Source: Synanceia verrucosa (Eukaryota > Chordata > Actinopteri > Perciformes > Synanceiidae). From it: 64,000 bases of DNA. Location of the stretch: positions 8,506,349 to 8,570,348 of the forward strand of contig CM056553.1 of NCBI GenBank assembly GCA_029721515.1. Reading direction: 5' to 3'. The notes beneath the pieces were generated by a model. It did not search any database, was not told the DNA's origin, and was given only the letters and a program-made list of their open reading frames with translations. The position numbers and the translations under genes are program-made. This document shows, piece after piece, positions 10,265-22,200 of the stretch. Each line of letters starts with the position of its first letter. Position 1 is the stretch's first letter.

Positions 10265-12950
10265 CTAAGAGAGATAAGGGAGTAAAATGTTGTCAGGTTA
10301 AGAACAGATGAAGCAACAAGTCAAAAATGACATTTGAGAGGAGGACTGTTGAAGAGTATTCTGAAAAAATACACGTGGCAAGAATTATCCTATAATGGTG
10401 TGTCATAGGAAATAAAATTAAGCCTTGTATAACAAAGGTGTTACAAAAAGTCAGTAAGAAATATTTTAACAGTGATTTAATGAAATATATAACAAAGTCC
10501 ACTGAAATGACAGTGAGACAAACTAAGTGAACTGGTGAATAGATGATGGTGATATCCAAGAATCTGAGCATCTAGGCTAAACTTTATGTCTGTTGTGTGT
10601 CTGTTTAAAAAGCTTAATCCTTTTGATCATTAAACCTGACAATACAGTAACTATAAAGAGCAAGAAATCAGGTTAAACAACTCCCTGTCCACTACTTTTG
10701 TAAATGTTGCCTTAATCTGGTGAAGTCTATTGGTGCACATGATGTATGTAAACGTGGGACTGGAGGAGTAAAACACTGCAGTCATACAATCTTGGGAGAC
10801 GTCAGTGAAAATGGGATTCTGACTATTGTAAAAAGCAAAAACTAAGCAGCCGCTCAGACTCACTACTCACTACACTGTTCTTTGGAAACTGATTCCCTTG
10901 TGTGAAAACTTCTACCTTTTTCTCTGAATTTCTGCCCTCACAAAACACTGCATTCATAACTTTTCAAATAATTATTTTATGGAACTGTTGAGTATAAATT
11001 TAAGTAAAAAAGTCAACCTGCAAGTTGCTCTTTAAATGGGCAGCCTGTACTCAGTCGATTATTTATGTTGCTTGTGTTGAGAAGGGGGCAGGTAATATAC
11101 GACTGGTTTGGACAACTGAAATTTGCACTATGTAGACTCTTTTTACTGCTATATTTAGCATTTTTCAATGCTCACCTTCGTACAGTCCCCACACAATATA
11201 TTCCTATGGTCCCCCACTGTGCTGCAAACCCTGCTGTAGGGTAAACATTTCCACTATACATGGCCTACTGAGGCTACTGTCCGAATAAATGGGTTTCTCT
11301 GCTTCTTCGGTGCTGTGATTGTTGGATATAGGTGCAAAATAAAAAGCCTGGAAACAGGATCCTGCTCTGATTCTGAGAGACAAAAAAACTCTACACTGTT
11401 GTTGTAAATGGCTGGCTGGGAACATTTCACTGGAAATATCTCCACATGACACTGCCTGCATTAGACTAGTTATCCACAGGAGTGAGAAAAATACATAGCC
11501 AAAAAGCAAAATATATGCAAGGTACATTGCCAATAGCTGTTTGTTAACAGTACTTCACACTATTCCTTCTCCCTTGATGACACCTTAAATGTTCCAGCAG
11601 ATGAATGCAGAGCACAGCCTGCTTGTGTTTTTTTTGTGGAGAGTTGTCAAATGCCATTAATATTCATAAATCAGTCAGTTGCATTGCACATTGTAATTAC
11701 TTGGCATTTCTCAGAATGCAGGTTTCTTGTTGTTTACGAAATGAAACTAAAGGGACAGTGGGCACTTGTTGCAGGCTTAGGGTAAAGCACAAAAAGCAGA
11801 CTTATCTGAATGTGCGAACAGCTGTAATCAATGTGATGGCAGGACTGAAACAGGGTTGTACTGTGTTAGTGCCATTCACACAAACAATGCATTCTACGTA
11901 TTTTACTTTATTGTGCTGGTTGATGCTGCGTGCAGTTGGATTTAATTTCAAGATATTTCTTTCTGTAAAAGAACTGTAAATGTTGTCACTGGAGAATGAA
12001 TGATACAACAGTACCATGACATATAATTAATAACATAGAATTAGGGCTACATGTTAACTAGAGTAAGAACACTTTTTAAATCAATCAGTTATTATGTCTA
12101 TAACAAGTCAGACAATAGTGAAGCGCCTCAGTACTCATTCCAATGAGTCTTACTTATTAAAACTTACCAAGTTCATATGATCACACATGAAACTGATAAA
12201 CTACTATTACTCAGCTGCCTGTCTCATAAAATAATATTAACACTGGTTTTGTTCCAGATTTTTCTGAGTCTTAATATTTCCAGTTTGAAATGCTGTTGCC
12301 ACAAAATCCTTGACATTAACTCGGGGAACAGAGCTCGCAAGATGACAATCGATCAGGAATAATAAGAGGTCAGTCACGCACTGAGCGAAAGCTCAGGAGC
12401 TGTCACTGTCGATTTTGGTAGAAAATATCCCTGGGATCTTGATCAAGCTGCACAGCAAGGAATCAAAAGATATTAACTGGAGACTGATGCATTTTTATTG
12501 ACACACTCAGCTGGTTCATCCAGGGTAACGTCAGTTAAGAAAGCCACCTCTTAATTTTCTGGAAACTATGCATATTGTTCATAAATGAATGATTATTAGC
12601 GATCATTATAAACGACGATCAGCATGGGTAGTAATCACTGTTAAATTATGGTTGTAAGAGCTATGGAAATTCCCACTGAGCCACACAATTATTCAGAATG
12701 CATCAAAATATGATTTAAACTGGAAAATTGATGTATATTGTCTTTCTAAAGCCACATTGATTGTTACTCATTTCCCCACTAGGTGTCTGAAAAAAAAACG
12801 CAGACACACAGCTCTAAAATTAACCTTGAGCTATTTGAACCCTCCAACATGTGAAAGTCCATTACAGGGTATGTAATCAACAATCAGTTTGTGTTTCCTG
12901 CACTGTTGTGTTAAAAAACAAAAGAAAGGTAGTGCTTTGAGCTCAATGCA
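10265..12950. other. Intergenic sequence, nothing recognised
   Basis: No coding similarity, RNA gene or mobile element was identified. Short reading frames on both strands look random. Confidence 0.5.
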
Positions 12951-12986
12951 GTATGCTAACATGCTCCTAATGACAATAAGCCCCCT

Positions 12987-13061
12987 TTGACATGTCATTG
13001 CAGGATAAACACAAGTAACTGATAAAAAACAATGACTGTTTATCCTGCAATGACATGTCAA
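12987..13061. repeat. Perfect 24-bp inverted repeat with 27-nt loop
   Basis: Positions 12987-13010 are the exact reverse complement of 13038-13061 (core gacatgtcattgcaggata). Weaker outer pairing of gccc..ttt with aaagggc is separated by a one-sided insertion. The hairpin interrupts a pair of degenerate minisatellite-like units (about 12952-12976 and 13103-13127), so it may be an insertion. Confidence 0.9.
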
Positions 13062-13086
13062 CATGTCTGCTGTAAAAAGGGCCTTT

Positions 13087-13905
13087 GCTAACATTAGTAC
13101 TATGCTAACATAGTCATAATGACAATGCTAACATCAGCATGCTAACATACTCACAAAGGTAATACTAAATGCTAACATTAGTATGCAAACATGCTCACAA
13201 AGGCAATACTAAATGCTAACATTAGTATGCTAACATACTCACAAAGGGAATGCTAACATTAGTATGCAAACATACTCACAAAGGTAATACTAAATGCTAA
13301 CATTAGTATGCTAACATGCTCACAAAGGCAATACTAAATGCTAACATTAGTATGCTAACATACTCACAGAGGTAATACTAAATGCTAACATTAGTATGCA
13401 AACATGCTCACAAAGGGAATGCTAACATTAGTATGCTAACATACTCACAAAGGCAATACTAAATGCTAACATTAGTATGCTAACATGCTCACAGAGGTAA
13501 TACTAAATGCTAACATTAGTATGCAAACATGCTCACAAAGGGAATGCTAACATTAGTATGCTAACATACTCACAAAGGTAATACTAAATGCTAACATTAG
13601 TATGCTAACATGCTCACAAAGGTAATACTAAATGCTAACATTAGTATGCTAACATACTCACAAAGGTAATACTAAATGCTAACATTAGTATGCTAACATG
13701 CTCACAAAGGTAATACTAAATGCTAACATTAGTATGCTAACATACTCACAAAGGGAATGCTAAAATTACTATGCTAATATACTCACAAAGGCAGTGTTAA
13801 CTGTTGACATTAGTATACTAACATGCTCACAAAGGGAATGCTAATTAGTATGCTAATATGCTCACGTTGGTATTGCTAACATTGGTATGCTAACATGCTC
13901 ACCAG
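13087..13905. repeat. Minisatellite with mixed 44-bp and 37-bp units
   Basis: Roughly twenty tandem copies carry the core atgctaacattagtatgcta followed by acatRctcacaaagg. Long units have an extra taatactaa-type insert compared with short ones, and the two kinds are interspersed. Units near both ends are degenerate, and stray gctaacat motifs continue to about 14090. Confidence 0.95.
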
Positions 13906-14335
13906 ATAACTGAAGCATAATACATAGATTTAATGCTAATATTAGTATGCTAATATACTCACAAACGTAATAGAATAGTAACAGAATAGTGTTAACACTT
14001 ACATTAGTACGCTAACATGCAGATTTTCATCAGGCATCAAGTTAAAAATGTTTACCACCACAGCTTTAGCATGCTAACATTTGCCAATTAGCGCCAACTA
14101 GCCTAATGACATATACCTGAGGATATGAGGGGAAAATGCCTTCAGTTTTCAGGTATCTGGTCATCATAATCCAAATAATTATGAGCACTAAATTGCAGCA
14201 GGCAATAGCTGAGAGACATTTTGCTCTGAACCAAATTATTATTAAGATGAACAATTATGTATATAAAACTGGTAACTTCTGACATTTTGTTTTAAAAAGA
14301 ACAGTATGAAGTTAGAAACCTAACACATAACTTAC

Positions 14336-14400
14336 CACTTTGTGAACAGTCTCAGTGGGACAGTGTGTCCTTCAAAGGACTCGTAAAAAAACGGTAAACT
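14336..14400 (-). other. Candidate exon ending in a consensus donor downstream of an X-box (5' boundary unknown)
   Basis: The minus-strand CACAAAGTG is followed by gtaagt. About 125 bp upstream in transcription order lie an X-box and an ETS-type site, so this could be the first exon of a leftward transcript, perhaps an alternative leader of the abcc5-like gene. All three frames are short and no protein similarity is seen. Confidence 0.25.
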
Positions 14401-14459
14401 CCACCTCACTTGAATGCATACTATCCTGCTCACTTGGAGCTTAACATCTTTTTAAATGA

Positions 14460-14473
14460 GTCGCCATGGCAAC
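14460..14473 (+). promoter_or_regulatory. RFX X-box match, palindrome-like
   Basis: gtcgccatggcaac matches GTNRCC-N2-RGYAAC at all specified positions and reads as a near-palindrome, GTTGCCATGGCGAC, on the other strand. It is the second such match in the window. Confidence 0.55.
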
Positions 14474-14489
14474 TGGTACTGTGCTGCTC

Positions 14490-14497
14490 CTTCCGGT
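14490..14497 (-). promoter_or_regulatory. ETS-type site ACCGGAAG
   Basis: The plus-strand cttccggt reads ACCGGAAG on the minus strand, 17 bp upstream of the X-box in the leftward direction. The combination resembles a compact TATA-less promoter; single short motifs are weak evidence. Confidence 0.3.
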
Positions 14498-14500
14498 GTA

Positions 14501-16055
14501 AACAACTAATCAAACATTTAATTTTACTGTAAAAGTGATTATTTATGAAGAGCAATATTCAGTTTGTTATGTCCATGTGCTACATGTACATGACAGGTCA
14601 ATGTGGTAAATTTTAGATTTAGTGATCAATGTATTGATTTGATTGGAGGTGTGAGGTATAATAAGATGGTGGTGAGGAAAGCCGAGGTCAATGACTTGTT
14701 AAGTCCAACATTAAATACACCACCAGTTATAATCCACTAACATTATTCTGTGTACATAATATTGAAAGAGGTCGTGCTTCATAATCATGCTTTAGCTCAC
14801 ATTTGAAAGCTGGATTTTTACTTGTAACAGATTATTTCCAATGAAAGGTCTGAATATGTCGTCCAAACACAATAATAACATGGCTGTAATGCAGTTAAGT
14901 GACAGACTCTTTGTGCTCTGTGCTCTTCATGCGTATGACTGAACACCACGCTGTCATCTCAATCAGCTGATTGTCACTGTTCAACCAGTCTGCTGCCACA
15001 CTGCCCTCTGTCAACCTTGTTGCTGTCAACATTAGAAGCTGTCATTTCAGTGATGCCTTGATGTTGCCTCCACCTCCAGCGTTCATCAGATCCGACCCGC
15101 TCATTGTAATTCAGGGTCCAGGTCCAGGGAGCTCATCCCATATTCTGCTCTGTGTCTCATCCATCTATCATGAGCTGAGGATGCAAGTATAGGAAGAACT
15201 TTCATTGGACACAAAGTCACCGCCCAGTCTTCTATTTCTGCTCTGGCTTCTTATGAATAATCATTTAGACACTTTCTACTTCTACCTTTACAATAGATTG
15301 TGTATTGTGTTACTTTTCTTTCAGTCTGTAGTGATAATATGATGATGAAGAAAGAAAAGTTGAAGTTAAGCAGCCATGTTGACTGTAACTTTAGTTCCAT
15401 CTAATAGTGAATAATAATAATGAACTTTGATTAATGTCCTTACAGTAAGAATTACATGGATTGTGAAAGAGGATTTTCTTCTTTGTAGGCTTGGTTGTGC
15501 TGATGTACACTACTGACCTCCTAAAGGCATTCAGCTGTTTGCAGGACTTAATATAAATCCTATGATGCAAAGAATATGAGCATGCTGTGCCAGCTCTTTG
15601 CTGCCAAACACAGTGAATCCTCAAAGTCTATGTCTGAGGACAGAACTTGTACGAACATGTCAAAGAATCGATGCTGACCCCGCCACTTCTCATCGCTAAA
15701 AATAACTCTTCTCAAAATAAGTTTCCACTGTGCAGATAATTGCTGTCGGTGCAGAGCAATTCTTTTTTTTAATAAAGGTCACTCGATTCATAACAGCATA
15801 CAGAGTGGCCATCGCTCATTAGGAGAGAGTTTCCCCATCCCGTCGAACCTGGCGTGAGCCGCACTTTGCTGACATTTCAGATCAAACACACTGATCAGGC
15901 CCACTGGCTTCACCAACTAATGGGCCTGAAATACCACTGCTGGACCTAACAGCAAAACATTTCTTAAACAGCAATGACTTGTTTTTTTTTCAGGAATGCA
16001 TTTACTTGAAGTACAGAAAGAGACTTCCCCTCTGATAAGTAACCCATCCTCTCAC
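14501..16055. other. Intergenic sequence, nothing recognised
   Basis: No supported gene or repeat. A plus-strand 73-codon frame near 15000 has no family resemblance that I can see. Confidence 0.5.
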
Positions 16056-16094
16056 CTGTTGGGTCTGAGTACTTTGAATGAAGATCTACAATAT
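16056..16094 (-). other. Exon-like 39-nt segment with strong splice sites
   Basis: The minus-strand ccttctctcttag precedes 39 nt, then CAACAG and gtgagag. Frames 2 (YCRSSFKVLRPN) and 3 (IVDLHSKYSDPT) are open. It cannot be joined to the 27-nt segment at 10238 with both in coding frame. Gene identity is unknown. Confidence 0.25.
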
Positions 16095-18116
16095 CTAAGA
16101 GAGAAGGAAGGAATTAAACAGAGAGATGCACCATGTGTCATACCCCACTGACATCTGCAGCTCAATATCCTGTGCCCAGACACCCCAGAGAGCAGCATAA
16201 AGCAATTATTCCAACACTTCAGCCATTCATTCAGGCTGAAAGTGCATTCAATTCTCTGAGCATACCGAAGCGCAGGAAACAAAAAACCCTGTACAAAACA
16301 CAATTTGGTACCTGCCAACCTAATAATCTCAAAGAAACAGAAATCTCTTTAGTTCTAGTTTTAATATTCCATAGTTTTTGGCTCCTAAGATGTCATTCCA
16401 AGCGCCTGCAGGCAAATGTTTCTGGAGCTGTGCCGCAGCACTGGCACCCTGGAAATCGGGTACATGTTAGGAGCTTTTATGCATACATAAATTAATGAGG
16501 ACCGTGGAGCTTTTATTGAGATAGAAACTCGTATGAACATGTCCCCAAGCGCTGTGGCCATACACCCGCTGTCAATGCAAATCCACCGCCACGGTGCCGG
16601 CCCACTGGCTGACAGGGTGTAGTGGAAGGTGTAGCTGCTGTTGTGCTCAATAGGAGGAGCTGTTGACTCACCACATGAAGTCAATGGGCTTCTAGAGCTT
16701 CATTAGATGTGTTGTTATTCATGTGGTGACAGCCCAAACAGCATCATGCTTCTCTGTGAGAGGCCAGTGTCAAAACCCTGAAAGTGCATAGCTGTTGGTC
16801 CATGACCAACGTGGAAAAGTGATGCCCCTCTGTGTTCTTCTGATCCACTTCCTGTTGTGATCGTTTGTCCGCAACACAGCCAGCATCCTCACACTTCCAT
16901 AGATATGGAAGCAACAAAAGAGGAAAAGGCAATTAAGGGTATCACGAGCACTGACAGAAGAAGTCCAACAGCCTCGTCACTACTGGTGAGGTGAATGACA
17001 CCCCTGGATAGCTTTGGCTTGCACACCCCTTGAATTAATGACGAGCTCCTCACTGCGTCACAGCGGTGAGAAGACAACAGTGAATGGAGAGCGCCATTCA
17101 CCAGGGGACTGCTGCCGGATTTAATTAGTCTGTGTTTACCTCCCTGTGTGAGGCCCGAGAATCTGATGCACAATCGCAAGCATGTTTGTGCGTGTACACT
17201 CAATCACCCACGAACGTCTGTAAGAGAGATAAATTGTGAGTGCCTGCAGTCAATCAGTGCGTGGGTATGGCAACTCAGTTGGGAGGAAACGTGATGCAGA
17301 AAGCAGTTTCTGAAAGAAAAGGATGCACCGCATTAGTGTTTTGTTTATGCCAGGGAGAGAGAGACCTAACGAGTGAGAGAGGGGAGCGAGGTGTGCTAGT
17401 TTGCAGAGATCAAGTGTTAGAGCGTGGAGAGGAAGTGTACTGATGCACAACTTCTTCTCTCTCATTCAGACGCTGAAAAGTATGGACCTGCAGTTCCTTG
17501 TCTATCAGTAACATCACCATCATAACAAATAACAGGGAAATGTTTCACAATAAGAGACAGACTTGATCTTTGCTCTTGCATATTGCTAGAAAATAATACA
17601 CCAGCATTCACTCTCTATCCTAATCATGCTTGACAGAAGCCTACCAGTAGATTGGAGGTTATATGCTGTACAACTCCACTCCCATGACAGTTTACTTTAC
17701 ACCCATGAAACTCTTTTTCTGATCAAACCAACTCTGTTAATAATGGATACATGTATATAGGAAGGAAAAGCTTTCTAGGCAAAACATACTTATTCCCCAT
17801 TATTAATTCAGGCACAAGGAGTCATACGCTGACAAGTGCACGGCTGCTAATTTTTCAAATGCAATGCCTGTAGGAGATGGAGGAGGCTGGCGAGAGCAAA
17901 TCATGTGTAACAATAAACCTTTGTTTCTCAGAACGATGAGGGAGGGAGCGCACGCCGCCAAACAGCCCAGTGGAGGCGCATTAAGAATGCTTGACTGGGC
18001 TGCTGGGAGGAACCTCCAGTCCTGGCGGCAAGAGCTCTATCTGGCAAAGATGGAGAAGAAAAACTCTCCTCTGAAGAGTGTTGTATAACCACTTAATATA
18101 TGGATCCAGGAGAGGA

Positions 18117-18120
<4 letters not shown>
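16095..18120. other. Intergenic sequence, nothing recognised
   Basis: No supported exon or repeat. Around 16950-17200 the sequence is unusually balanced in composition and might be a conserved noncoding element, but that cannot be judged from a single genome. Confidence 0.4.

Positions 18121-18121
<1 letters not shown>

Positions 18122-18175
<54 letters not shown>
18122..18175. repeat. (CA)n microsatellite
   Basis: About 27 uninterrupted CA units. Confidence 0.98.
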
Positions 18176-18176
<1 letters not shown>

Positions 18177-19149
18177 CCTCACCAATTAAACATCGTTAAC
18201 ACGATCCCCTAGGTGTGTTTCCCAGTAACGTGTGATGCTGCAGTGCGCTGCCTTTAGCCAGGCTGACAGCCAGACTTCATTTGCTTTGAAAGACACAAAA
18301 ATCTTCATGTAAGCTTCTAAAAACCTTTAGTGCAGCTACTCTTAGAACAGAAATAAGTGTAAAAAATGTCCTTCATGCAAACTCAGACCTCGACCGCTTG
18401 TCTTCAGTGTGTGAAGGCTGGCAGGATTTCAGGTGTTTTTATAACTGAATCACTAAAACACTAATTCATCAGAATCAGACATATAAAATACAACAGTTTT
18501 TTTATACTCAAATGTCTTTTTATAATCAAAAATATCATCCAAGCATTTACAGTGTATTACAACAAATGATTCTATGCAACTGTTGACGGCCTTTACAGAA
18601 AATGAAGAAATATATCCATTTTTTTTAATCTATTTTACAAACCAGGAACAGCAAAAAAAAAAAGAAGAAGAAGAGAGGGAGGCCAAAGGGTCTGGAGGTT
18701 TTGAAGTTGTTCAGTCAGACCCTGATAAGCCTCCTTGGTTAGCCCTGTGGTCCTGGCTCACACTGACACCATACAATACCCTGCCTGTGTGGGCGTAAAA
18801 CTACGTAATAATCCAGTGACTGTAGGAATCAGTGAATCCCAGAGAGTCATTTTGTCTAAAAATATTTGGAGTCCAAGCTCATGAAGATTTTGCCACCATA
18901 AGTTTGGTGTCAGGGCTCCTGTAACCATGGAAATACTGCGTTTTTTACGTCTCTGCCACCTACAGAGTCCCTGAAATGCTCTTGTAATATTCCCTCCTGA
19001 TCTGAGCTTTGTGCTCAGTCTGCTGTGTCCTTGTACAGTCCTCCATCTTTGATATTTGTGGGCTTTATACTGTGTCTCTTGCCTCTCTACAGTATTCCAA
19101 TGTTGTCTCGTTGTCTCTTCAGTGTCCCAGAAGCCTCGGCGATGCAGTC
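18176..19149 (-). other. enox2 3' flank, probably including the 3' UTR
   Basis: Follows the enox2 stop codon on the minus strand. The nearest poly(A)-signal-like hexamer that I find is ATTAAA at about 18624-18629 (minus), which would give a UTR of roughly 0.5 kb, but it is a weak call with no clear downstream GU element. Confidence 0.3.
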
Positions 19150-19281
19150 CTATGTGCTCTTGATGCCCTGGAAGCCGCAGAAGTTCCAGCGTTTCTCCAG
19201 ACTGGCTCCGACGCCCGTCAGCTCCTGTCTGAATGTGCAGGGCAGCCGAGAAAGAAGAGCCTCCACCTCACCGGTGTTAAT
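19150..19281 (-). CDS. enox2: enox2 terminal coding exon with stop codon
   Basis: Acceptor tttcctcag; phase-0 start; 43 codons beginning INTGEVEALLSRLP and containing RQELTGVGASLEKRW, ending NFCGFQGIKST before TAG at 19152-19150. The GVGASLEKRW block is the conserved ENOX C-terminal motif, discussed for the human protein as part of the adenine-nucleotide site. Human ENOX2 has ICTSDVEC at the start of this region; both cysteines are absent here. The CGF cysteine is kept. Confidence 0.92.
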   Translation of the reverse strand: MNTGEVEALLSRLPCTFRQELTGVGASLEKRWNFCGFQGIKST

Positions 19282-22200
19282 CTGAGGAAACACATCAGAC
19301 CAGCTTTAGACAAAGAATAAAGTCCCCAGAGACTACAGATGGTCGTACACTCACAGTCTTTCTACATCCATATCCAAGCTGCAATTATATCAGACAGTTC
19401 AGAAAAAGGAATTCTAAAAAAAAAAAATTGTGTATGAAAGAAAAATGTTTGAAAAATACAGGAACTGCTCTGCTCTACAGTGTGTCACCAGTGATTTGCT
19501 GCTGGCTGCCGATGCAGCGTTTCATTCAATTTTAATCATTCTTCAAACTTTGAAACTTTGAAAGAATGGACTCTGATGTTTTCATGAACTTTGAAACACC
19601 TTGTTGGCATGGACAATGTGAGTCTTAAACTCCAGAGTAGCAGCATATAACTCTGATCTATCACTTCTGCAAACATCTGATGTTTTATCACAGACAGTAC
19701 CTCTGTGATCGTCACTAGCCCAGAGTGAGATCAATATCAACATGTCAAAATGTGTTAAGATGAGGCATGAAATTTAAAATGCTCTCTTCTAGCTAAATCA
19801 CAAATGTGATTATGTTTTCTAAGTGCACAGCTTCTTCTTCTTCTTTTTTTTTTTTAACTGAAACCAGTGATGCCTGCACAGTCCAAACAAATTTACATCG
19901 ACAATGTTTTATCCAACGTGGACAAAGCCTGATGGTGTGTATGTATGATATACAAAGTATATGGACGTAATAAGCTGTTCATCAACATCCAACTCCAAAT
20001 GAACACGTTGTTCACAGAAAATAGTCGGCCGATGTTGCTATGAAGTTTATTTCTTTGTTTTTTTTTTGCTGCAGGTCTTCACGAGCCTTCATAAAGCCAA
20101 CCGATAAGTTAACTTTGGACATTGCTCATATGTCCTCACTTTATTCTTTTACACACTCTCCACCCCCTCACCACTCACACCTCCACTGCAATCAGAGAGT
20201 CATCGTGCAGAGAGTGTGACGGCATAGCAGCCACCTGACTAAGCGTAATCTGGCTCACACCACTCTGGTGGGCCGAGGATCATCAGTCAAGTGAAATCCT
20301 GAGGTGACACTGCCAAAACCCACTGTACGAGCTGCAGTAGGCGACCCGCACTGTCTTGCATTAATAACTAGGTTGTTGGAGCTCCATGCTGGTGTCAGGA
20401 TGCATTAAGGCCCATCACGGAGAGACAGGACTGGTGTGACATCACAGACAATAGAGCTGAGTGTGGAGCCCGTAGATAAGCAGAGAGTATAGACGGTCTA
20501 GTCGGTGATATTGACAAAACTCTGTGGGCTGCTTGATGTGTGTAGTGGAGAGTCGATGTGAGAACAACAGATTGCACAGGCAAACTCATACGCACACAGA
20601 CAAGTGTAGGCGTCCGCTCACATACACACAGCACATGAGCACACAGACACACCAGGCAACAAAAAAAACAAAAGGCATGAGAGAGCGTACGCTATCATTT
20701 GCATGTGTGAGAGTGAGTCAGGCTGATGATGAGCATATTCACAGAGCTGCTGCAGAGAACAGTGATGTCTTGAGGGCAACCATGTGGACGCAGACACAAA
20801 GTTTTTGACAAATTCATTATCGAGGACGTTTCCGAAGCTTGAAATTTGACGATTTCGGCCCAGATCTTTAATGCGTCTTCTGTTTGGCCAGTGACAGTGA
20901 TAATAAAGAGAGCAGTGACATCTGCCATTTTTTTTTATGGTCTCCTTGTCGGGGTGGAGAGCAGAACTGGCCATTAATCTCAGTGTTACCTTTTGGAGGT
21001 GACATTGAAAGTTGGCCTTTTGAAAGCCTTGTGTAAGTGATGGTGACGAGCGATAATACGTCTAAAATGCCTCCTCAGAAAGACGGCGATAAAATAGCTG
21101 TGCTTGGCCAGACAGAGTGGAAACTGAGGGCGGTGTTTGGCTTCAAGTGTCAGAATGAAGGATACAGTTTTAATATGTTCCAGCATCAAGGGAAATCACA
21201 CAACAAGCCAGGTAAGGCTAGACGTACAGCTATGACATTTCAGGAAAGCAAAGCGAGAGAAACAGTCTCCAAAGTTTAACTTCCCCTCCAAAAGTTTTTC
21301 ATGATATTCTGGATTCTACTTCCAGCCAAACATCCAACAACATCTCACTGTTTCTGATGCTGTTTTTGTTTTTTTCCTTGACTGACTTTCTTTGTTGTAG
21401 CTCTTCTGTTTCCTGTTGTGCTGTCGGTCCAGCAGTGGGCTTCAATACTATTTCATGAAAATTCAGCATTGAATACATTTAACAATAAGAGTCGTGAACA
21501 TCTTTCTTGGCAGAGGAAGCAGAAACAACAGTTTTTGGTGGCATCCTAATAAATGTTGAGTTGATAACATTCAATGATGCAAAGTAATCAGCAAGATCAT
21601 TTCTCTAAAGCAGAGTCATCTCTGTTGGTTCCTGTCAAACTACAAAAAAGTAAAACACAGAGAGCAGCGCAGAGCATATTAACCAAACTGTTCATTTTAA
21701 CCATTACAGAATTAATGCTAATTATCTGCACCTTTCATTATTTTAATGAGTGACAGTCAGTTTAAAAAGGCTATTTTATGTTTTGAGAGACTTGTTAGTA
21801 TTGGATCTTGGTGCTTTGCTTTGCTTTACTTCCAGTGTTATAGACAGAGCTGCTCACAGGCAGCAATATGGTGTGATTGGGGCAAGTTGGCGTCGTCATT
21901 TAGTCTTATAGAAGTGCTTATTTTTACTACGACAGGCTATATTCTGAGTGTCTGACCTCCTGGAGAGAGTCTAGCTCTTTTAGGCTCCGTCCACATGACA
22001 ACGGCACGATAATGCTTGTCACAACGTTGCCGGAAGTATTTCCGTCTACATGACAAAGCAATAACGAGTGATAAATATGCAATACATATGCCACGTCAAT
22101 AGGTGGCACTACAAAGAAAGACAGAGAGACCCAGGAAAAGAACGAAAGAATGCAACGAGCATGTACATGTCCTTGTTTACTACTCCTTCTGGTCACGTGA

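Noticed and set aside
12160..12175. Minus-strand donor-like gtaagt near 12167
   Set aside because: No acceptable acceptor lies upstream within exon range, so no exon is supported.
13087..13905. Possible CRISPR-like array
   Set aside because: Units are contiguous and near-identical throughout, with no unique spacers. It is a minisatellite in a vertebrate genome.
16385..16684. Minus-strand 99-codon ORF
   Set aside because: It has no family resemblance, no splice-site support and unremarkable composition. Treated as random.
19009..19320. Plus-strand 103- and 86-codon ORFs
   Set aside because: They are antisense shadows of the enox2 terminal exon, whose minus-strand frame matches the ENOX family to the stop codon.
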